A stretch of DNA of 64,000 nucleotides from the NCBI RefSeq assembly GCF_000613185.1, contig NZ_CCBB010000001.1:1922001-1986000 (forward strand). The letters run 5' to 3'. Source of the stretch: Mycolicibacterium cosmeticum. Lineage in GTDB: Bacteria; Actinomycetota; Actinomycetes; Mycobacteriales; Mycobacteriaceae. Below the pieces are notes generated by a model. It was not told the origin of the DNA. It made no database searches and worked only from the letters and a program-made list of their open reading frames with translations. A program made the position numbers and the translations under genes. Below are positions 51,700 to 62,358 of this stretch, in pieces (position 1 is the first letter of the stretch; each line of letters opens with the position of its first letter).

Positions 51700-53211
51700 A
51701 TGGACCAGCTTGGCCCCGTGGTGCAGATGCGGGATATCGGCATCGAGTTCCCTGGTGTGAAAGCGCTTGACGGCGTGGACTTCCGGTTGCTGCCCGGCGA
51801 GGTGCACGCCCTGATGGGTGAGAACGGCGCCGGCAAGTCCACGCTCATCAAGGCACTCACCGGGGTGTACCCGATCGACTCCGGGCAGATCCTGCTCGAC
51901 GGCGTCCCCCGGTCCTTCGGCAGCCCACGACAGTCCCAGGAAGCCGGGATCAGCACCGTCTACCAGGAGGTGAACCTGTGCCCGAATCTGTCGGTGGGCG
52001 AGAACATCCTGTTGGGGCGCGAACCCCGGCGCTGGGGCCGGATCGACTACCGGGCGCTGCACCGCCGGGCCGCCGAGCTGCTCACCGAACTGGAACTGAC
52101 CATCGATCCGCGGTCACGATTGGGTGCCCACCCGATCGCCGTCCAGCAGTTGGTCGCGATCACCCGGGCCACGGCGGCCAAGGCCCGGGTGCTCATCCTG
52201 GACGAACCGACCTCCAGCCTGGACACCGGGGAGGTCGCCGAATTGTTCGGCGTCATCAGGCGGTTACGCGACGCGGGCACCGCAATCCTGTTCGTCTCGC
52301 ACTTCCTCGACCAGATCTACGCGATCGCCGACCGGATCACCGTGTTGCGCAACGGCAAACTCGTCGGCGAATATCCGACCGCCGAGCTGCCCCACGTGCA
52401 GTTGGTCACCGCGATGCTGGGCCACGCGGCGGGTGTCCTCGACGAGGTGGCCGACAACGCGGCCCGCACCACGGTCGACGTGACCACCACACCGGTGGTG
52501 TCGATCGACCGGTTCGGCCGGCCCCCTGCCGTGGCACCGGTCACGCTGGACATCCACCGCGGCGAGATCATCGGCCTGGCCGGCTTGCTGGGGTCCGGAC
52601 GCACCGAGCTGGCCCGGCTGATCTTCGGCGCCGACCGGGCCACCACCGGAGCGCTGGCGGTGCACGGCACCAAGGTGGCCATCCGCACGCCACGCGCCGC
52701 CATCGGTCGCCGCTTCGCCTTCACCTCCGAGAACCGCAAGGATGAGGGTGTTTTCGGCGATCTCACGGTGCGCGACAATCTGGTGCTCGCCCTGCAGGCC
52801 CGGCGCGGGTTCGCCCGTCCCCTGTCGGCCAAGGCCAAGAACGATCTGGTGGACAAGTACATGGAAGCCCTCGACATCCGGCCCCGCCGGCCCGACGCCC
52901 TGATGAAGAACCTCAGCGGCGGCAACCAGCAGAAGGTGTTGCTGGCCCGCTGGCTCATCACCGAACCGGAACTGTTCATCCTGGACGAGCCGACCCGCGG
53001 TATCGACATCGGGGCGAAAGCCCAGATCCAGCAACTCGTCACCAACCTGGCGGCCGATGGTATGGCGGTGTTGTTCATCTCCGCCGAACTCGACGAAGTG
53101 AGCCGGGTATCGCACCGCATCGCGGTGATGCGGGACCGGCACAACGTCGCCCAGGTCGACGCCGACCAGGGCGACAACCTGACCGAACTGATCGCGGCGA
53201 GCCCAGCATGA
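51700..53211 (+). CDS. Sugar ABC transporter ATPase with two nucleotide-binding domains, YtfR/RbsA-like
   Basis: 503 residues. First domain Walker [10 protein letters not shown], Walker B LILDEPTSSLDTGEV. Second domain has a degenerate Walker A (GLLGSGRTEL) and the [27 protein letters not shown] pair, the usual RbsA-type arrangement. It overlaps the permease start by 4 bp (ATGA). Confidence 0.93.
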   Translation: MDQLGPVVQMRDIGIEFPGVKALDGVDFRLLPGEVHALMGENGAGKSTLIKALTGVYPIDSGQILLDGVPRSFGSPRQSQEAGISTVYQEVNLCPNLSVGENILLGREPRRWGRIDYRALHRRAAELLTELELTIDPRSRLGAHPIAVQQLVAITRATAAKARVLILDEPTSSLDTGEVAELFGVIRRLRDAGTAILFVSHFLDQIYAIADRITVLRNGKLVGEYPTAELPHVQLVTAMLGHAAGVLDEVADNAARTTVDVTTTPVVSIDRFGRPPAVAPVTLDIHRGEIIGLAGLLGSGRTELARLIFGADRATTGALAVHGTKVAIRTPRAAIGRRFAFTSENRKDEGVFGDLTVRDNLVLALQARRGFARPLSAKAKNDLVDKYMEALDIRPRRPDALMKNLSGGNQQKVLLARWLITEPELFILDEPTRGIDIGAKAQIQQLVTNLAADGMAVLFISAELDEVSRVSHRIAVMRDRHNVAQVDADQGDNLTELIAASPA

Positions 53212-54266
53212 TCAAGAAATTCGTTGCCCATCAACTGTTCTGGCCGTTGTCGGCACTCGTCGCGCTGCTCGCGGTGAACACCGCGCTGTCCCCCGGGTTT
53301 CTCAGTATCCGCATCCAGAACGGCCATCTGTACGGCAGCCTGATCGACATCCTGCGCAACGGCGCCCCGATCCTGCTGGTGGCCTTGGGTATGACTCTGG
53401 TGATCGCCTCCCGCGGGATCGACCTGTCCGTCGGCGCGGTGGTGGCCATCGCCGGCGCGGTGGCCTGCGCCCACATCGCGGCCTCGACCACCCCGGACAG
53501 CCCGGGTACCGTACTGTCGGCGATGGCCGTCGCGGTGCTGGTGGCCTGCGTACTCGGCCTGTGGAATGCAACCCTGGTGGCGCTGCTCGGCATTCAGCCG
53601 ATCATCGCGACGCTGGTACTGATGACGGCCGGCCGCGGGATCGCACTGTTCGTCACCGAAGGTCAGATCGTCACCGTGACCAGTGCACCGTTCAAAGTGC
53701 TCGGCGCCGGTTACCTTTTCGGCCTGCCCGTGGCCATCCTGGTCAGTCTCGCCATCTTCGTCGTGATCGGCCTGCTCACCCGGCGCACCGCCCTGGGCAT
53801 GCTGCTCGAGGCCGTCGGAATCAACCCCGAGGCCAGCAGGCTGGCCGGAGTCCGCAGCCGCACCATCGTTTTCGCGGTGTACGTGTTCTGCGCGCTGTGC
53901 GCCGGCATCGCCGGATTGATGATCGCGTCGAACATCTCCGCGGCCGATGCCAACAATGCCGGCCTGTGGATCGAGATGGACGCCATCCTGGCCGTCGTGA
54001 TCGGTGGCACCTCGTTGCTCGGCGGCCGCTACAGCCTGACCGGGACCTTGATCGGGGCGCTGATCATCCAAGCCCTGACCACCACGGTGTACACCCTCGG
54101 AATTCGGCCGGAGGTCACCCTGGTATTCAAATCGCTTGTGGTGGTGGCGGTATGCCTGCTGCAGTCGGCTCGGTTCCGGGCGCTGTTCACCCGCCGGCGC
54201 CGGCGTGCCGCACCCGCACCGCCGGCGCCGGTCATCGATCCCGTCGAGACGAAGGTGCACGCATGA
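53208..54266 (+). CDS. Sugar ABC transporter permease, YtfT-like
   Basis: 352 residues, about ten transmembrane helices. BPD-type motif GMTLVIASRGIDLSVGAVVAIAGAVA (about 63-88). It has a matching partner in the next gene; YtfT/YjfF form a heterodimer in E. coli. The C-terminal tail (Pro/Val-rich, about 25 residues) is cytosolic. It overlaps its neighbours by 4 bp on each side. Confidence 0.9.
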   Translation: MIKKFVAHQLFWPLSALVALLAVNTALSPGFLSIRIQNGHLYGSLIDILRNGAPILLVALGMTLVIASRGIDLSVGAVVAIAGAVACAHIAASTTPDSPGTVLSAMAVAVLVACVLGLWNATLVALLGIQPIIATLVLMTAGRGIALFVTEGQIVTVTSAPFKVLGAGYLFGLPVAILVSLAIFVVIGLLTRRTALGMLLEAVGINPEASRLAGVRSRTIVFAVYVFCALCAGIAGLMIASNISAADANNAGLWIEMDAILAVVIGGTSLLGGRYSLTGTLIGALIIQALTTTVYTLGIRPEVTLVFKSLVVVAVCLLQSARFRALFTRRRRRAAPAPPAPVIDPVETKVHA

Positions 54267-55252
54267 CGGCAACGCTGACGGCGCCATCCGCGGGAATCCG
54301 GCGGCTGGCCGCCGGCCGGTTCACCGGGCCGATCGCCACCCTGGTGTTGTTCGTGGTGTTGTTCGCCGGTGTGCTCAACCGCTGCGACTTCGCCAGTCCC
54401 ACCCAGGTTTTCCTCAATCTCTTCGTCGACAACGCCTACCTCATCGTGCTGGCCGTCGGGATGACGTTCGTGATCCTCACCGGCGGCATCGATCTGAGTG
54501 TCGGATCGGTGGTGGCGCTGTCGACGGTGATCCTGGCCAAGACATTGCAACTGGGCTGGCCCACCCCGGTGGCGATGGTCACCGTCATCCTCGTCGGCCC
54601 GGCGCTGGGCCTGATCATGGGCGTGATGATCGAACACTTCGACGTGCAACCGTTCGTGGCGACGCTGGCCGGCATGTTCGCCGCCCGCGGCATGTGTTAC
54701 GTCATCAGCGTCGACTCGGTCCCCATCAAGGATCCCGCGGTCCGCACCCTGGGCCTGCACTACCTGTATCTCTACGACGACAAGTTCATTCGCTGGCCGG
54801 TCGTCATCGCACTGGTCGTGCTGGCGGTGGCCCTGTACGTCTTGCACCTGACCCGGTTCGGCCGCACCGTCTACGCCGTCGGCGGCAACCGGCAGTCGGC
54901 GCAACTGATGGGCCTGGACGCCGGACGCACCCGGGTGTCGGTGTACGTCATCAGCGGGTTCTGCGCGTCGCTGGCCGGCATCCTGCTGGCCGTGCAGAAG
55001 TTGTCCGGCTACAGCCTCAACGGGGTCGGGTTGGAACTCGACACCATCGCTGCCGCGGTGATCGGCGGTGTCGTACTGGCCGGCGGCGTGGGTTACGTGG
55101 CGGGCGCGCTGATCGGGGTGCTGGTGTTGGGCACCATCGAAACCTTCGTCACCGCGGCGAGCCTGGACTCGTACTGGACCAGAATCATGACCGGGGCGTT
55201 GTTGCTGGTCTTCGTGCTGGTTCAGCGTGTCCTGGTGAGGCCGAGTACATGA
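54263..55252 (+). CDS. Sugar ABC transporter permease, YjfF-like
   Basis: 329 residues, about nine to ten transmembrane helices. [26 protein letters not shown] (about 66-91) and DSVPIKDPAVRTLG. Second permease of the furanose importer. It overlaps the regulator start (ATGA at 55249). Confidence 0.9.
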   Translation: MTATLTAPSAGIRRLAAGRFTGPIATLVLFVVLFAGVLNRCDFASPTQVFLNLFVDNAYLIVLAVGMTFVILTGGIDLSVGSVVALSTVILAKTLQLGWPTPVAMVTVILVGPALGLIMGVMIEHFDVQPFVATLAGMFAARGMCYVISVDSVPIKDPAVRTLGLHYLYLYDDKFIRWPVVIALVVLAVALYVLHLTRFGRTVYAVGGNRQSAQLMGLDAGRTRVSVYVISGFCASLAGILLAVQKLSGYSLNGVGLELDTIAAAVIGGVVLAGGVGYVAGALIGVLVLGTIETFVTAASLDSYWTRIMTGALLLVFVLVQRVLVRPST

Positions 55253-56274
55253 GCCGCGGCAATAATAGAGCGATGAGCCGCAAGCCAGTCATGTCCGACG
55301 TTGCCCGGCTCGCCGGTGTGTCACATCAGACGGTGTCACGAGTGATCAACGGGTCCAGCAGTATCCGGCCCGAAACCCGGGAGCGGGTGCAGCACGCCAT
55401 CGCGCAGCTCGGGTACCGGCCCAACAGTGTGGCGCGCGCGCTGGTCACCAGCAAGTCCGGCATCATCGGCATCATCGGCAGCAGCACCGCCCAGTACGGC
55501 CCGTCCAGCATCCAGCGTTCGGTCGAGGAATCGGCCCGCGAAGCGGGCTTCTTCTCCAGCTCGGTGACCCTGGCGGCGGTGACCAGGCAGGAGATCCGGG
55601 GCGCACTGGACCATCTGTCCCGTCTCGCGGTGGAAGCCATCGTGATGATCGCGGCGCAGCAGGATGCCCTCAACGTGGTGTACTCCGAAGACTTCGGTGT
55701 CCCGGTGATCGTCGTGGAGGGTGATCTGTCCGGCTCCGGGTTGTCCGTCGGTGTCGACCAGGTCGGCGCCGCCCGCACCGCGACGCAGCATCTCATCGAC
55801 CTCGGGCACACCGAGATCGCCCATGTCGCCGGCCCGGACGGCTGGCCGGAAGCGGCGGGCCGCACCAAGGGCTACCTCGATGCCATGCTGGCCGCCCGGC
55901 TCGCGCCGCGCCCGGAACACAAGGGTGACTGGAGCGCCGCCCGCGGCTACGCCCTCGGCCGTGAGGTTGCCGCCGACCGGGACCTCACCGCGGTTTTCGT
56001 GGCCAACGACCACATGGCCATCGGGGTGCTGCACGCGCTGGCCGAGGCGGGCCGCCGGGTACCCGAGGACATCAGTGTGGTGGGGTTCGACGACATTCCC
56101 GAGGCCCCGTACCTCATCCCGGCGCTCACCACCATCCGGCAGGACTTCGCGGCCGTCGGGCACCAGGCCATCGCCATGGTGAAGGCCCAACTGACCGATA
56201 CCGAATGCGAAACATCGCTGTTGCCTTCGGATCTGGTGATCCGCGACAGCACCGCACCACCCAGGGCAGGCTAG
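55249..56274 (+). CDS. LacI-family transcriptional regulator of the arabinose/furanose genes
   Basis: 341 residues from ATG 55249 (coupled to the permease stop, GAGG at 55236-55239); ATG 55273 would start at MSRKPVMSDVARLAG. HTH SDVARLAGVSHQTVSRVING, then the hinge helix region NSVARALVTSKS, and a sugar-binding domain with VFVANDHMAIGVLHAL. The most economical hypothesis is that it binds the TGTKAACGTKAACA operators at the three promoters of this island. Confidence 0.9.
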   Translation: MSRGNNRAMSRKPVMSDVARLAGVSHQTVSRVINGSSSIRPETRERVQHAIAQLGYRPNSVARALVTSKSGIIGIIGSSTAQYGPSSIQRSVEESAREAGFFSSSVTLAAVTRQEIRGALDHLSRLAVEAIVMIAAQQDALNVVYSEDFGVPVIVVEGDLSGSGLSVGVDQVGAARTATQHLIDLGHTEIAHVAGPDGWPEAAGRTKGYLDAMLAARLAPRPEHKGDWSAARGYALGREVAADRDLTAVFVANDHMAIGVLHALAEAGRRVPEDISVVGFDDIPEAPYLIPALTTIRQDFAAVGHQAIAMVKAQLTDTECETSLLPSDLVIRDSTAPPRAG

Positions 56275-57206
56275 TGCACACAAGCGAACGTACCGTCCAT
56301 GGCGTCGAATACACCCTGGAAGACGGGCCGGCCCGCGCGGTCGTCACCGGCGTCGGCGCGGCCATCAGGGCGCTGGCGGTCGGCGGCGTCGACCTCACCC
56401 CGGGCTACCCTCCCGATCGGCTGCGGCCGTTCTACTCCGGCACCGTGCTGGCGCCCTGGCCCAACCGGGTTCGCGACGCCCGATGGGTCTACCGCGGCAG
56501 CACCCAGCTCCTCGATGTCACCGAACCGCAGCGCGGCAACGCGCTACACGGACTGCTGTGCTTCACCGACTATCGGCTCGTGGAGCAGACCGGTAACACG
56601 GTAATGCTTGGCGCGCAGGTCTTTCCGCAGCACGGATACCCGTTCCACCTGGACACCACGGTGCACTACCGACTTGCCGAAGACGGGCTGCATGCCACGC
56701 ACACCATCGACAACCTGGGATCGGACCCGGCGCCGGTCGCGCTGGGCACGCACCCGTTCCTATGCATCGGCGATGTCCCGACGGCCGAGCTGACCCTGAC
56801 CGTCTCCGCCGACACCCACATCGACGTCGACGAACGCCTGAACCCGACCGGCACCAGCCCGGTGCAGGGCGGCTACTGGGATCTGCGGGCCGGCCGGCGG
56901 GTGGCCGACCTCGATCTCGACGACGCCTGGACGGGACTGCACATCACCGACGGCGCCAGCGTGCACTCACTGCGGGCACCCGACGGTCGAACCGTATCCC
57001 TCTGGGCGGACGAGGATTTCGGGTATATCCAGGTGTTCACCACCCGCCGGTACCCCGTCGGCGACCGGTTCGTCACCGCGGTGGCCGTCGAGCCGATGAC
57101 CGCCCCCGCGGACGCGCTCAACAGCGGCGAGGGTCTGCGCTGGCTCGATCCCGGCGACCGTTGGTCGGCGTCGTGGTCCATCCGCTACCGCGCCGACGGT
57201 CAGTAG
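56274..57206 (+). CDS. Aldose 1-epimerase family protein, GalM-like
   Basis: 310 residues from GTG 56274, overlapping the regulator stop (TAGTG). SGTVLAPWPNRVRDARW and RGNALHGLLCFTDYRL contain the substrate Arg and the active-site His; GTHPFLCIG the second His; AVAVEPMTAPADALNSGE near the end carries the catalytic Glu. It would convert sugar anomers before araA or galK. It overlaps the galK stop by 7 bp in the opposite direction. Confidence 0.9.
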   Translation: MHTSERTVHGVEYTLEDGPARAVVTGVGAAIRALAVGGVDLTPGYPPDRLRPFYSGTVLAPWPNRVRDARWVYRGSTQLLDVTEPQRGNALHGLLCFTDYRLVEQTGNTVMLGAQVFPQHGYPFHLDTTVHYRLAEDGLHATHTIDNLGSDPAPVALGTHPFLCIGDVPTAELTLTVSADTHIDVDERLNPTGTSPVQGGYWDLRAGRRVADLDLDDAWTGLHITDGASVHSLRAPDGRTVSLWADEDFGYIQVFTTRRYPVGDRFVTAVAVEPMTAPADALNSGEGLRWLDPGDRWSASWSIRYRADGQ

Positions 57207-58429
57207 ACGCGGCGCGCCGCCGCGCTGGGAATCGCGCACAGGAAGTCGGGTTCGGGAAATCCACTGTCCCGGGCGGACCGGCGGGCCGCCTCGATGATGA
57301 AGCCGACCCGGTCGGACCGGATGAGCGCCAACGCCGACCCGCCGAACCCCCCGCCGACCATCCGGGCCCCGAGTGCCCCGGCCTCCAAGGCGGCGTCGAC
57401 CGCCGTGTCGAGTTCCGGCGAGCTGACCACCAGGTCGTCGCGCAGCGATACGTGCGACGCGGTGAGAAGCGGCCCGACGGCGGCGATCTCGCCCGAGCGC
57501 AGGGCGGTGGCGGCGGCGGCAACCCGGCGGATCTCGGTCAGCACATGCCGTAGCACCCGCCGCAGCGCAGGATCGTCGGCGTCGGCGCAGTGCAGCACCG
57601 CCTCCACATCGTCGTTGTCATACAGCGCGCTGCGCGGGATACGCGCACACACCCGTTCCACCCGGGACCGCCGCAGACCGTAGCCGCCGTCGACCAGCCG
57701 GTGCGCGGCATTGGTGTTGATCACCAGCAGCGCCAAACCCGAGGGCCGGCAGTCGAACGGCAGGTACTCGGCCCCAAAGGTACTGCAGTCCAACAGCATC
57801 GCGTGGCCGGGCTTGGCGCGTAAGGCCACCGACTGGTCCATGCCGCCGGTCGCCGCGCCTACCACGACGTTCTCGGCGGTGATGCAGTCCCGGGCCAGGG
57901 TGCGCCGGCCCGCATCGTCGGTCGCCGCGCCGAACAGCTCGGCGATCGCCAGGGCCGTCGCCGACTCCAGCGCGGCCGAGCTGGACAGGCCCGCTCCCTG
58001 GGGCACCGACGAGTGCACGGCGATATCCAGCCCGGGGATGCGGGCGATGGTGTCGTGGTAGGTCATCGCCCACGGCACACCGGCCACGTATCCGGCCCAG
58101 CCGCGGGGTTGGCGCGGCGCGATGTCGACGCCGCTGCCCTCCCAGCCGTCGTCATGACCGGTGGACACCATCCGCAGCCGGTCATGACTGTGCACCCGCA
58201 CCGCGACCGCGGTGGCGTACGGCAGGGCGAAGGGCATGACCTTGGCGCCGATGTAGTCGATGTGCTCGCCGATCAGGTTGACCCGGCCCGGCGCCACCCA
58301 CACCCCGTCGGGCCCGCCGCCGAACCGCGCCTGGAACAGTGCGGCCGCCCGATCGCAGAGCTCTTCGTGGGCAACGGGTTCCACCATGTTCAGCCTGTTC
58401 ACGACGCGATGGACGGTTGACGTTCTCAT
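57200..58429 (-). CDS. galK: Galactokinase
   Basis: GHMP kinase making galactose 1-phosphate. 409 residues. PGRVNLIGEHIDYIG (galactokinase signature, with the substrate Glu), PQGAGLSSSAALESATALAIAEL (phosphate loop), GGMDQSVAL (catalytic Asp), and GARMVGGGFGGSALAL. The start overlaps the galT stop (ATGA). Confidence 0.95.
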   Translation of the reverse strand: MRTSTVHRVVNRLNMVEPVAHEELCDRAAALFQARFGGGPDGVWVAPGRVNLIGEHIDYIGAKVMPFALPYATAVAVRVHSHDRLRMVSTGHDDGWEGSGVDIAPRQPRGWAGYVAGVPWAMTYHDTIARIPGLDIAVHSSVPQGAGLSSSAALESATALAIAELFGAATDDAGRRTLARDCITAENVVVGAATGGMDQSVALRAKPGHAMLLDCSTFGAEYLPFDCRPSGLALLVINTNAAHRLVDGGYGLRRSRVERVCARIPRSALYDNDDVEAVLHCADADDPALRRVLRHVLTEIRRVAAAATALRSGEIAAVGPLLTASHVSLRDDLVVSSPELDTAVDAALEAGALGARMVGGGFGGSALALIRSDRVGFIIEAARRSARDSGFPEPDFLCAIPSAAARRVY

Positions 58430-59565
58430 GCCACCTCCCTCAACCGGTCGGCGATGCGCTCCGGTGTGGTGTCACTGACCCAGGCACCCATGCCGGATTC
58501 CGAGCCGGCCAGGTATTTCATCCGGCCCGGCGAACGCATCAGCGAGAACAGTTGCAGGTGCAACCGCGCGTAGTCGCGGTCCGGACCGACCGGTGCCTGA
58601 TGCCAGGCCGCGATGTAGGGCGTCTGCGCCACGCCGTCGAAGAAGCGGTCCACCCTGGCCAGCAAGTTCAGGTAGACCGCGGCCAACTCCTCGCGTTCGG
58701 CGACCGACAGGGCGGGGAAGTCGGGTACGTCGCGGTGCGGGATCAGGTGTATTTCCAGCGGCCAGCGTGCCGCGGCCGGCACGAAGGCCGTCCAGTGTTC
58801 GCCGGCAATGAGCACTCGGCGTCCGGAATGCTGCTCGGCGGCAAGGACATCGGCCATCAGGTTGCGTCCGGTCGCCGCGGCGTGCCTGCGGGCCTGTTGC
58901 ACCAGGGCGCGGGTTCGCGCCGGCTGGAACGGATAGGCGTAGATCTGGCCGTGCGGATGCGTCAGCGTCACCCCGATCTCGCGGCCGCGGTTCTCGAAGC
59001 AGAACACCTGTTGCACACCGGGTAGCTCGGAGAGTTCGGCGGTGCGGTCGGCCCACGCCTCGATGACGGTCCGGGCCCGCCGTTGCCCCAGCTCGGCGAA
59101 GCTGGCGTGCGGGTCACTGGTGAAGCACACCACCTCACAACTGCCCCGGCCCGGAGCTTGCGGCCACAGCGGCTCCCCGTCGACCAGCGGTGCCGTTGCG
59201 CCCGCGTGTTCGGACAGCGCTGGGAACCGGTTCTCGAACACCACGACGTCGTAGTCGGATGCCGGGATCTCGGTGGGCGGCACGCCGGGCCGGCTGGGCG
59301 CCAGCGGTGAGGCGTCCGCTGCCGGTAGGAACGTCCGGTCCATCCGTTGGGCGGCGATGGTGACCCACTCGCCGGTCAGTACGTCATACCGCAGGTGCGA
59401 ATCGGCCACCAACGGCTCGAGGTGTCTGGTGTCGGTCAGCCCACCCGTGCGCCGCATCCCGCCGTCGGCGTCGAGTTCGTCGAAGTAGATGAGGCGACGC
59501 CCGTCGGCCAGGGCGGTGACGGTCTTGCCGACCATGGCCGATAGCGGAGAAGGCAAGGTGGGCAC
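58426..59565 (-). CDS. galT: Galactose-1-phosphate uridylyltransferase
   Basis: Leloir pathway enzyme. 379 residues. HxH-type nucleophile in LTHPHGQIYAYPF; TGEWVTIAAQRMDR at the N-terminal part. GTG start 59565 (VPTLPSPL). The gene is 5 bp from the permease gene stop and coupled to galK downstream. Confidence 0.94.
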   Translation of the reverse strand: MPTLPSPLSAMVGKTVTALADGRRLIYFDELDADGGMRRTGGLTDTRHLEPLVADSHLRYDVLTGEWVTIAAQRMDRTFLPAADASPLAPSRPGVPPTEIPASDYDVVVFENRFPALSEHAGATAPLVDGEPLWPQAPGRGSCEVVCFTSDPHASFAELGQRRARTVIEAWADRTAELSELPGVQQVFCFENRGREIGVTLTHPHGQIYAYPFQPARTRALVQQARRHAAATGRNLMADVLAAEQHSGRRVLIAGEHWTAFVPAAARWPLEIHLIPHRDVPDFPALSVAEREELAAVYLNLLARVDRFFDGVAQTPYIAAWHQAPVGPDRDYARLHLQLFSLMRSPGRMKYLAGSESGMGAWVSDTTPERIADRLREVA

Positions 59566-59569
59566 CGGG

Positions 59570-60817
59570 TTACCGTCCGCCCCTGCGCTTGTTGTAGATG
59601 TCGAAGCCGACGGCGGCCAGCAGCACCAGGCCCTTGATGACCTGCTGGATATCGCTGCCGATACCGATGATCGACATCCCGTTGTTGAGCACGCCGAGTA
59701 CCAGACCGCCGATGATGGCGCCGAACACGGTGCCGACCCCGCCGCTCGACGACGCCCCGCCGATGAAGGCGGCGGCGATGGCTTCGAGTTCGAAGTTGAT
59801 GCCGGCCTGCGGCGTCGCGGAGTTCAGCCGGGCGGCGAACAACAAGCCGGCGACCGCGGCCAGCATTCCCATGTTGACGAACACCAGCAGGGTGACGCGT
59901 TTGTTGCGGACCCCGGACAGGCTGGCGGCCGCGGCGTTGCCACCCACCGCGTACACCTGGCGCCCGAACACGGTGTTGCGCATCATGAAGGCGTACACCA
60001 GGGTCAGCACCACCAGGATGATGCCGACGATCGGCACACCCCGGTAGCTGGCCAGCAGCAGGGTGACCGCGGCCAACGCCGCGACGATGCCGACGCACTT
60101 GGCGATGAACAGTGTCTTGCTCGAAACCTGTTGCCCGTAGCGCAGTTGTGCGCGGCGCCGGCGGACCTGCTGGACGACGGTGGCCACCATGGCGATACCG
60201 CCCAGGATCACGGTGGGCCAGTGGTACAGCGCGGCGTTGCCGAGTTCGGGCAGGAACCCGCTGCTGATCTGCTCCAGGCCGCGCGGCATCGGCGCGATCG
60301 ACTGCCCCTCAAGCACATACTGGGTGGCGCCGCGGAACACCAGCATGCCACCGAGTGTCACGATGAACGACGGGATGCCGACGTAGGCAATCCAGAAGCC
60401 CTGCCAAGCCCCGATGAGCGCCCCCATGCCGATGCACAGCAGCGTCGCCAACAGCCACGGCATGTCGTTGCGCACCATCAGGACACCGGCCATGGCGCCG
60501 GTGAAGGCGGCCACCGAGCCGACCGACAGGTCGATGTGCCCGTTGATGATCACGATGACCATCCCGATGGCCAGCACCAGGATGTAGCCGTTCTGCTGGA
60601 TGATGTTGGTGACGTTCAGCGGTTTGAGCACGATGCCACCGGTCCAGATCTGGAACAGCAGCAGGATGGCGATGAGCGCCACGACCATGCCCGACTGCCG
60701 CACATGCGACATCAGGAACCGGGACAACGCATTTCCGCCGCGGGCGGGCGCGCTGGTGTCGTCCGGACGCTGCGGTGGGGCGCTGCCCGGTGACGTTTGC
60801 TTGGTGGTGATGGTCAC
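59570..60817 (-). CDS. Sugar ABC transporter permease, GguB/XylH-like
   Basis: 415 residues with the RbsC-type motif [24 protein letters not shown] and about ten to twelve transmembrane helices. The length (above 400) and the basic mid-loop [15 protein letters not shown] are typical of the multiple-sugar (GguB/XylH) subclass. It overlaps the ATPase stop by 4 bp. Confidence 0.9.
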   Translation of the reverse strand: MTITTKQTSPGSAPPQRPDDTSAPARGGNALSRFLMSHVRQSGMVVALIAILLLFQIWTGGIVLKPLNVTNIIQQNGYILVLAIGMVIVIINGHIDLSVGSVAAFTGAMAGVLMVRNDMPWLLATLLCIGMGALIGAWQGFWIAYVGIPSFIVTLGGMLVFRGATQYVLEGQSIAPMPRGLEQISSGFLPELGNAALYHWPTVILGGIAMVATVVQQVRRRRAQLRYGQQVSSKTLFIAKCVGIVAALAAVTLLLASYRGVPIVGIILVVLTLVYAFMMRNTVFGRQVYAVGGNAAAASLSGVRNKRVTLLVFVNMGMLAAVAGLLFAARLNSATPQAGINFELEAIAAAFIGGASSSGGVGTVFGAIIGGLVLGVLNNGMSIIGIGSDIQQVIKGLVLLAAVGFDIYNKRRGGR

Positions 60818-62358
60818 GCGGAGCCTTTCATCATGTAGTGCATGAGGTTTTCCTGGGTCGCTTCCGAGCGCGGCACCTCACCGGTCAACCGGCCCTGGCT
60901 GAGGGTGTAGATCCGGTCGCAGAGACCCAGCAACTCGGGAAGTTCGGACGAGATGACGAGCACCGCCTTCCCGCGGGCGGCGAGTTCGTTGATGAGGACG
61001 TAGATCTCGTGCTTGGCGCCGACATCGATACCGCGGGTCGGTTCGTCGAGGATCAGCACATCGGGATCGGTGAACAGCCACTTGCTGAGCACCACCTTCT
61101 GCTGATTGCCGCCGGACAGCTTGCCGGTGGCGGTCTGCACCGAATCGGTCTTGATCCGCATCGAGGCACGGAACTGCTCGCCGATCCGGGTCTCCTCGTG
61201 GTGGTCGATGACCGACCGGTGGCTGACCTTGTCCAGTGACGCCAGGCTGATGCTGGTGGCGATGCTGTCCATCAGATTCAGCCCCAACGTCTTCCGGTCC
61301 TCGGTGGCGTAGGCGATCCCGTTGTCGATCGCGCGCGGCACCGTGCTGGTGTCGATCTCGCGCTCACCCTTGAAAACCTTGCCGCCGACATACCGGCCGT
61401 AGGACCGGCCGAACACGCTCATCGCGAGTTCGGTGCGGCCGGCGCCCATCAGCCCGGCGATGCCGACGATCTCACCGGCGCGGACGTTCAGGGTGACGTC
61501 GTCGACGACCTTGCGTTGCTGGTCGATGGGGTGCAGCACGGTCCAATTCGCCACCGAGAACACCACGTCGCCGATCTCGCAGCCCTCCCGGGAGGGGAAC
61601 CGGTCGACCAGATCGCGCCCGACCATGGCACGGACGATCTTGTCCTCGGTGAGCTGCGCATCGACCGGCACGGTGTCGATGGTGCGGCCGTCCCGCAGTG
61701 TCGTCACGGAGTCGGCCACCTGCATCACCTCATTGAGCTTGTGCGAGATGATGATCGAGGTGATGCCGTGCTCCCGCAGCTCCACGATGAGGTCGAGCAG
61801 GTGCCTGCTGTCGGCATCGTTGAGGGCGGCGGTCGGTTCGTCGAGGATCAGCAGCCGGACATCCTTGGACAGCGCCTTGGCGATCTCGACGAGCTGCTGC
61901 TTGCCGACGCCGATATCGGAAACCCGGGTCTGCGGGCTTTCCCGCAGACCGACGCGGTCCAGCAGGCTCTGCGCCTCATGCAGGGTCCGGTCCCAGTTGA
62001 TCACCCCGCGGCGCGCGATCTCGTTGCCCAAGAACAGGTTCTCGGCGATCGACAGATACGGCACCAACGCGAGTTCCTGATGGATGATCGCGATACCGCA
62101 ACGCTCACTGGAGCGGATGTCCCGGAACTCGCACGGCTTGCCGTCGAAGAAGATCTCGCCGTCGTAGCTGCCGTGCGGGTACACCCCGCTGAGCACCTTC
62201 ATCAGGGTCGACTTGCCCGCACCGTTCTCCCCGCAGATGGCGTGGATGGCTCCGGCCCGCACCGTCAGGTCCACCCCGGACAGTGCCTTCACACCGGGGA
62301 ATTCCTTGGTGATACCGCGCATCTCCAACAGCGGCGGCGCGGTCGGCGGGGCCGTCAC
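60814..62358 (-). CDS. Sugar ABC transporter ATPase, GguA-like
   Basis: 514 residues, two ABC domains. Walker [14 protein letters not shown], Walker [14 protein letters not shown] in the first; [25 protein letters not shown] and [15 protein letters not shown] in the second. Overlaps the binding-protein stop by 4 bp. Confidence 0.94.
   Translation of the reverse strand: MTAPPTAPPLLEMRGITKEFPGVKALSGVDLTVRAGAIHAICGENGAGKSTLMKVLSGVYPHGSYDGEIFFDGKPCEFRDIRSSERCGIAIIHQELALVPYLSIAENLFLGNEIARRGVINWDRTLHEAQSLLDRVGLRESPQTRVSDIGVGKQQLVEIAKALSKDVRLLILDEPTAALNDADSRHLLDLIVELREHGITSIIISHKLNEVMQVADSVTTLRDGRTIDTVPVDAQLTEDKIVRAMVGRDLVDRFPSREGCEIGDVVFSVANWTVLHPIDQQRKVVDDVTLNVRAGEIVGIAGLMGAGRTELAMSVFGRSYGRYVGGKVFKGEREIDTSTVPRAIDNGIAYATEDRKTLGLNLMDSIATSISLASLDKVSHRSVIDHHEETRIGEQFRASMRIKTDSVQTATGKLSGGNQQKVVLSKWLFTDPDVLILDEPTRGIDVGAKHEIYVLINELAARGKAVLVISSELPELLGLCDRIYTLSQGRLTGEVPRSEATQENLMHYMMKGSA

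Noticed and set aside
50682..55252. Definite galactofuranose importer naming (ytfQRT-yjfF)
   Set aside because: Block similarity to YtfQ is clear, but arabinose genes next door make arabinofuranose equally likely, so no gene symbols were given.
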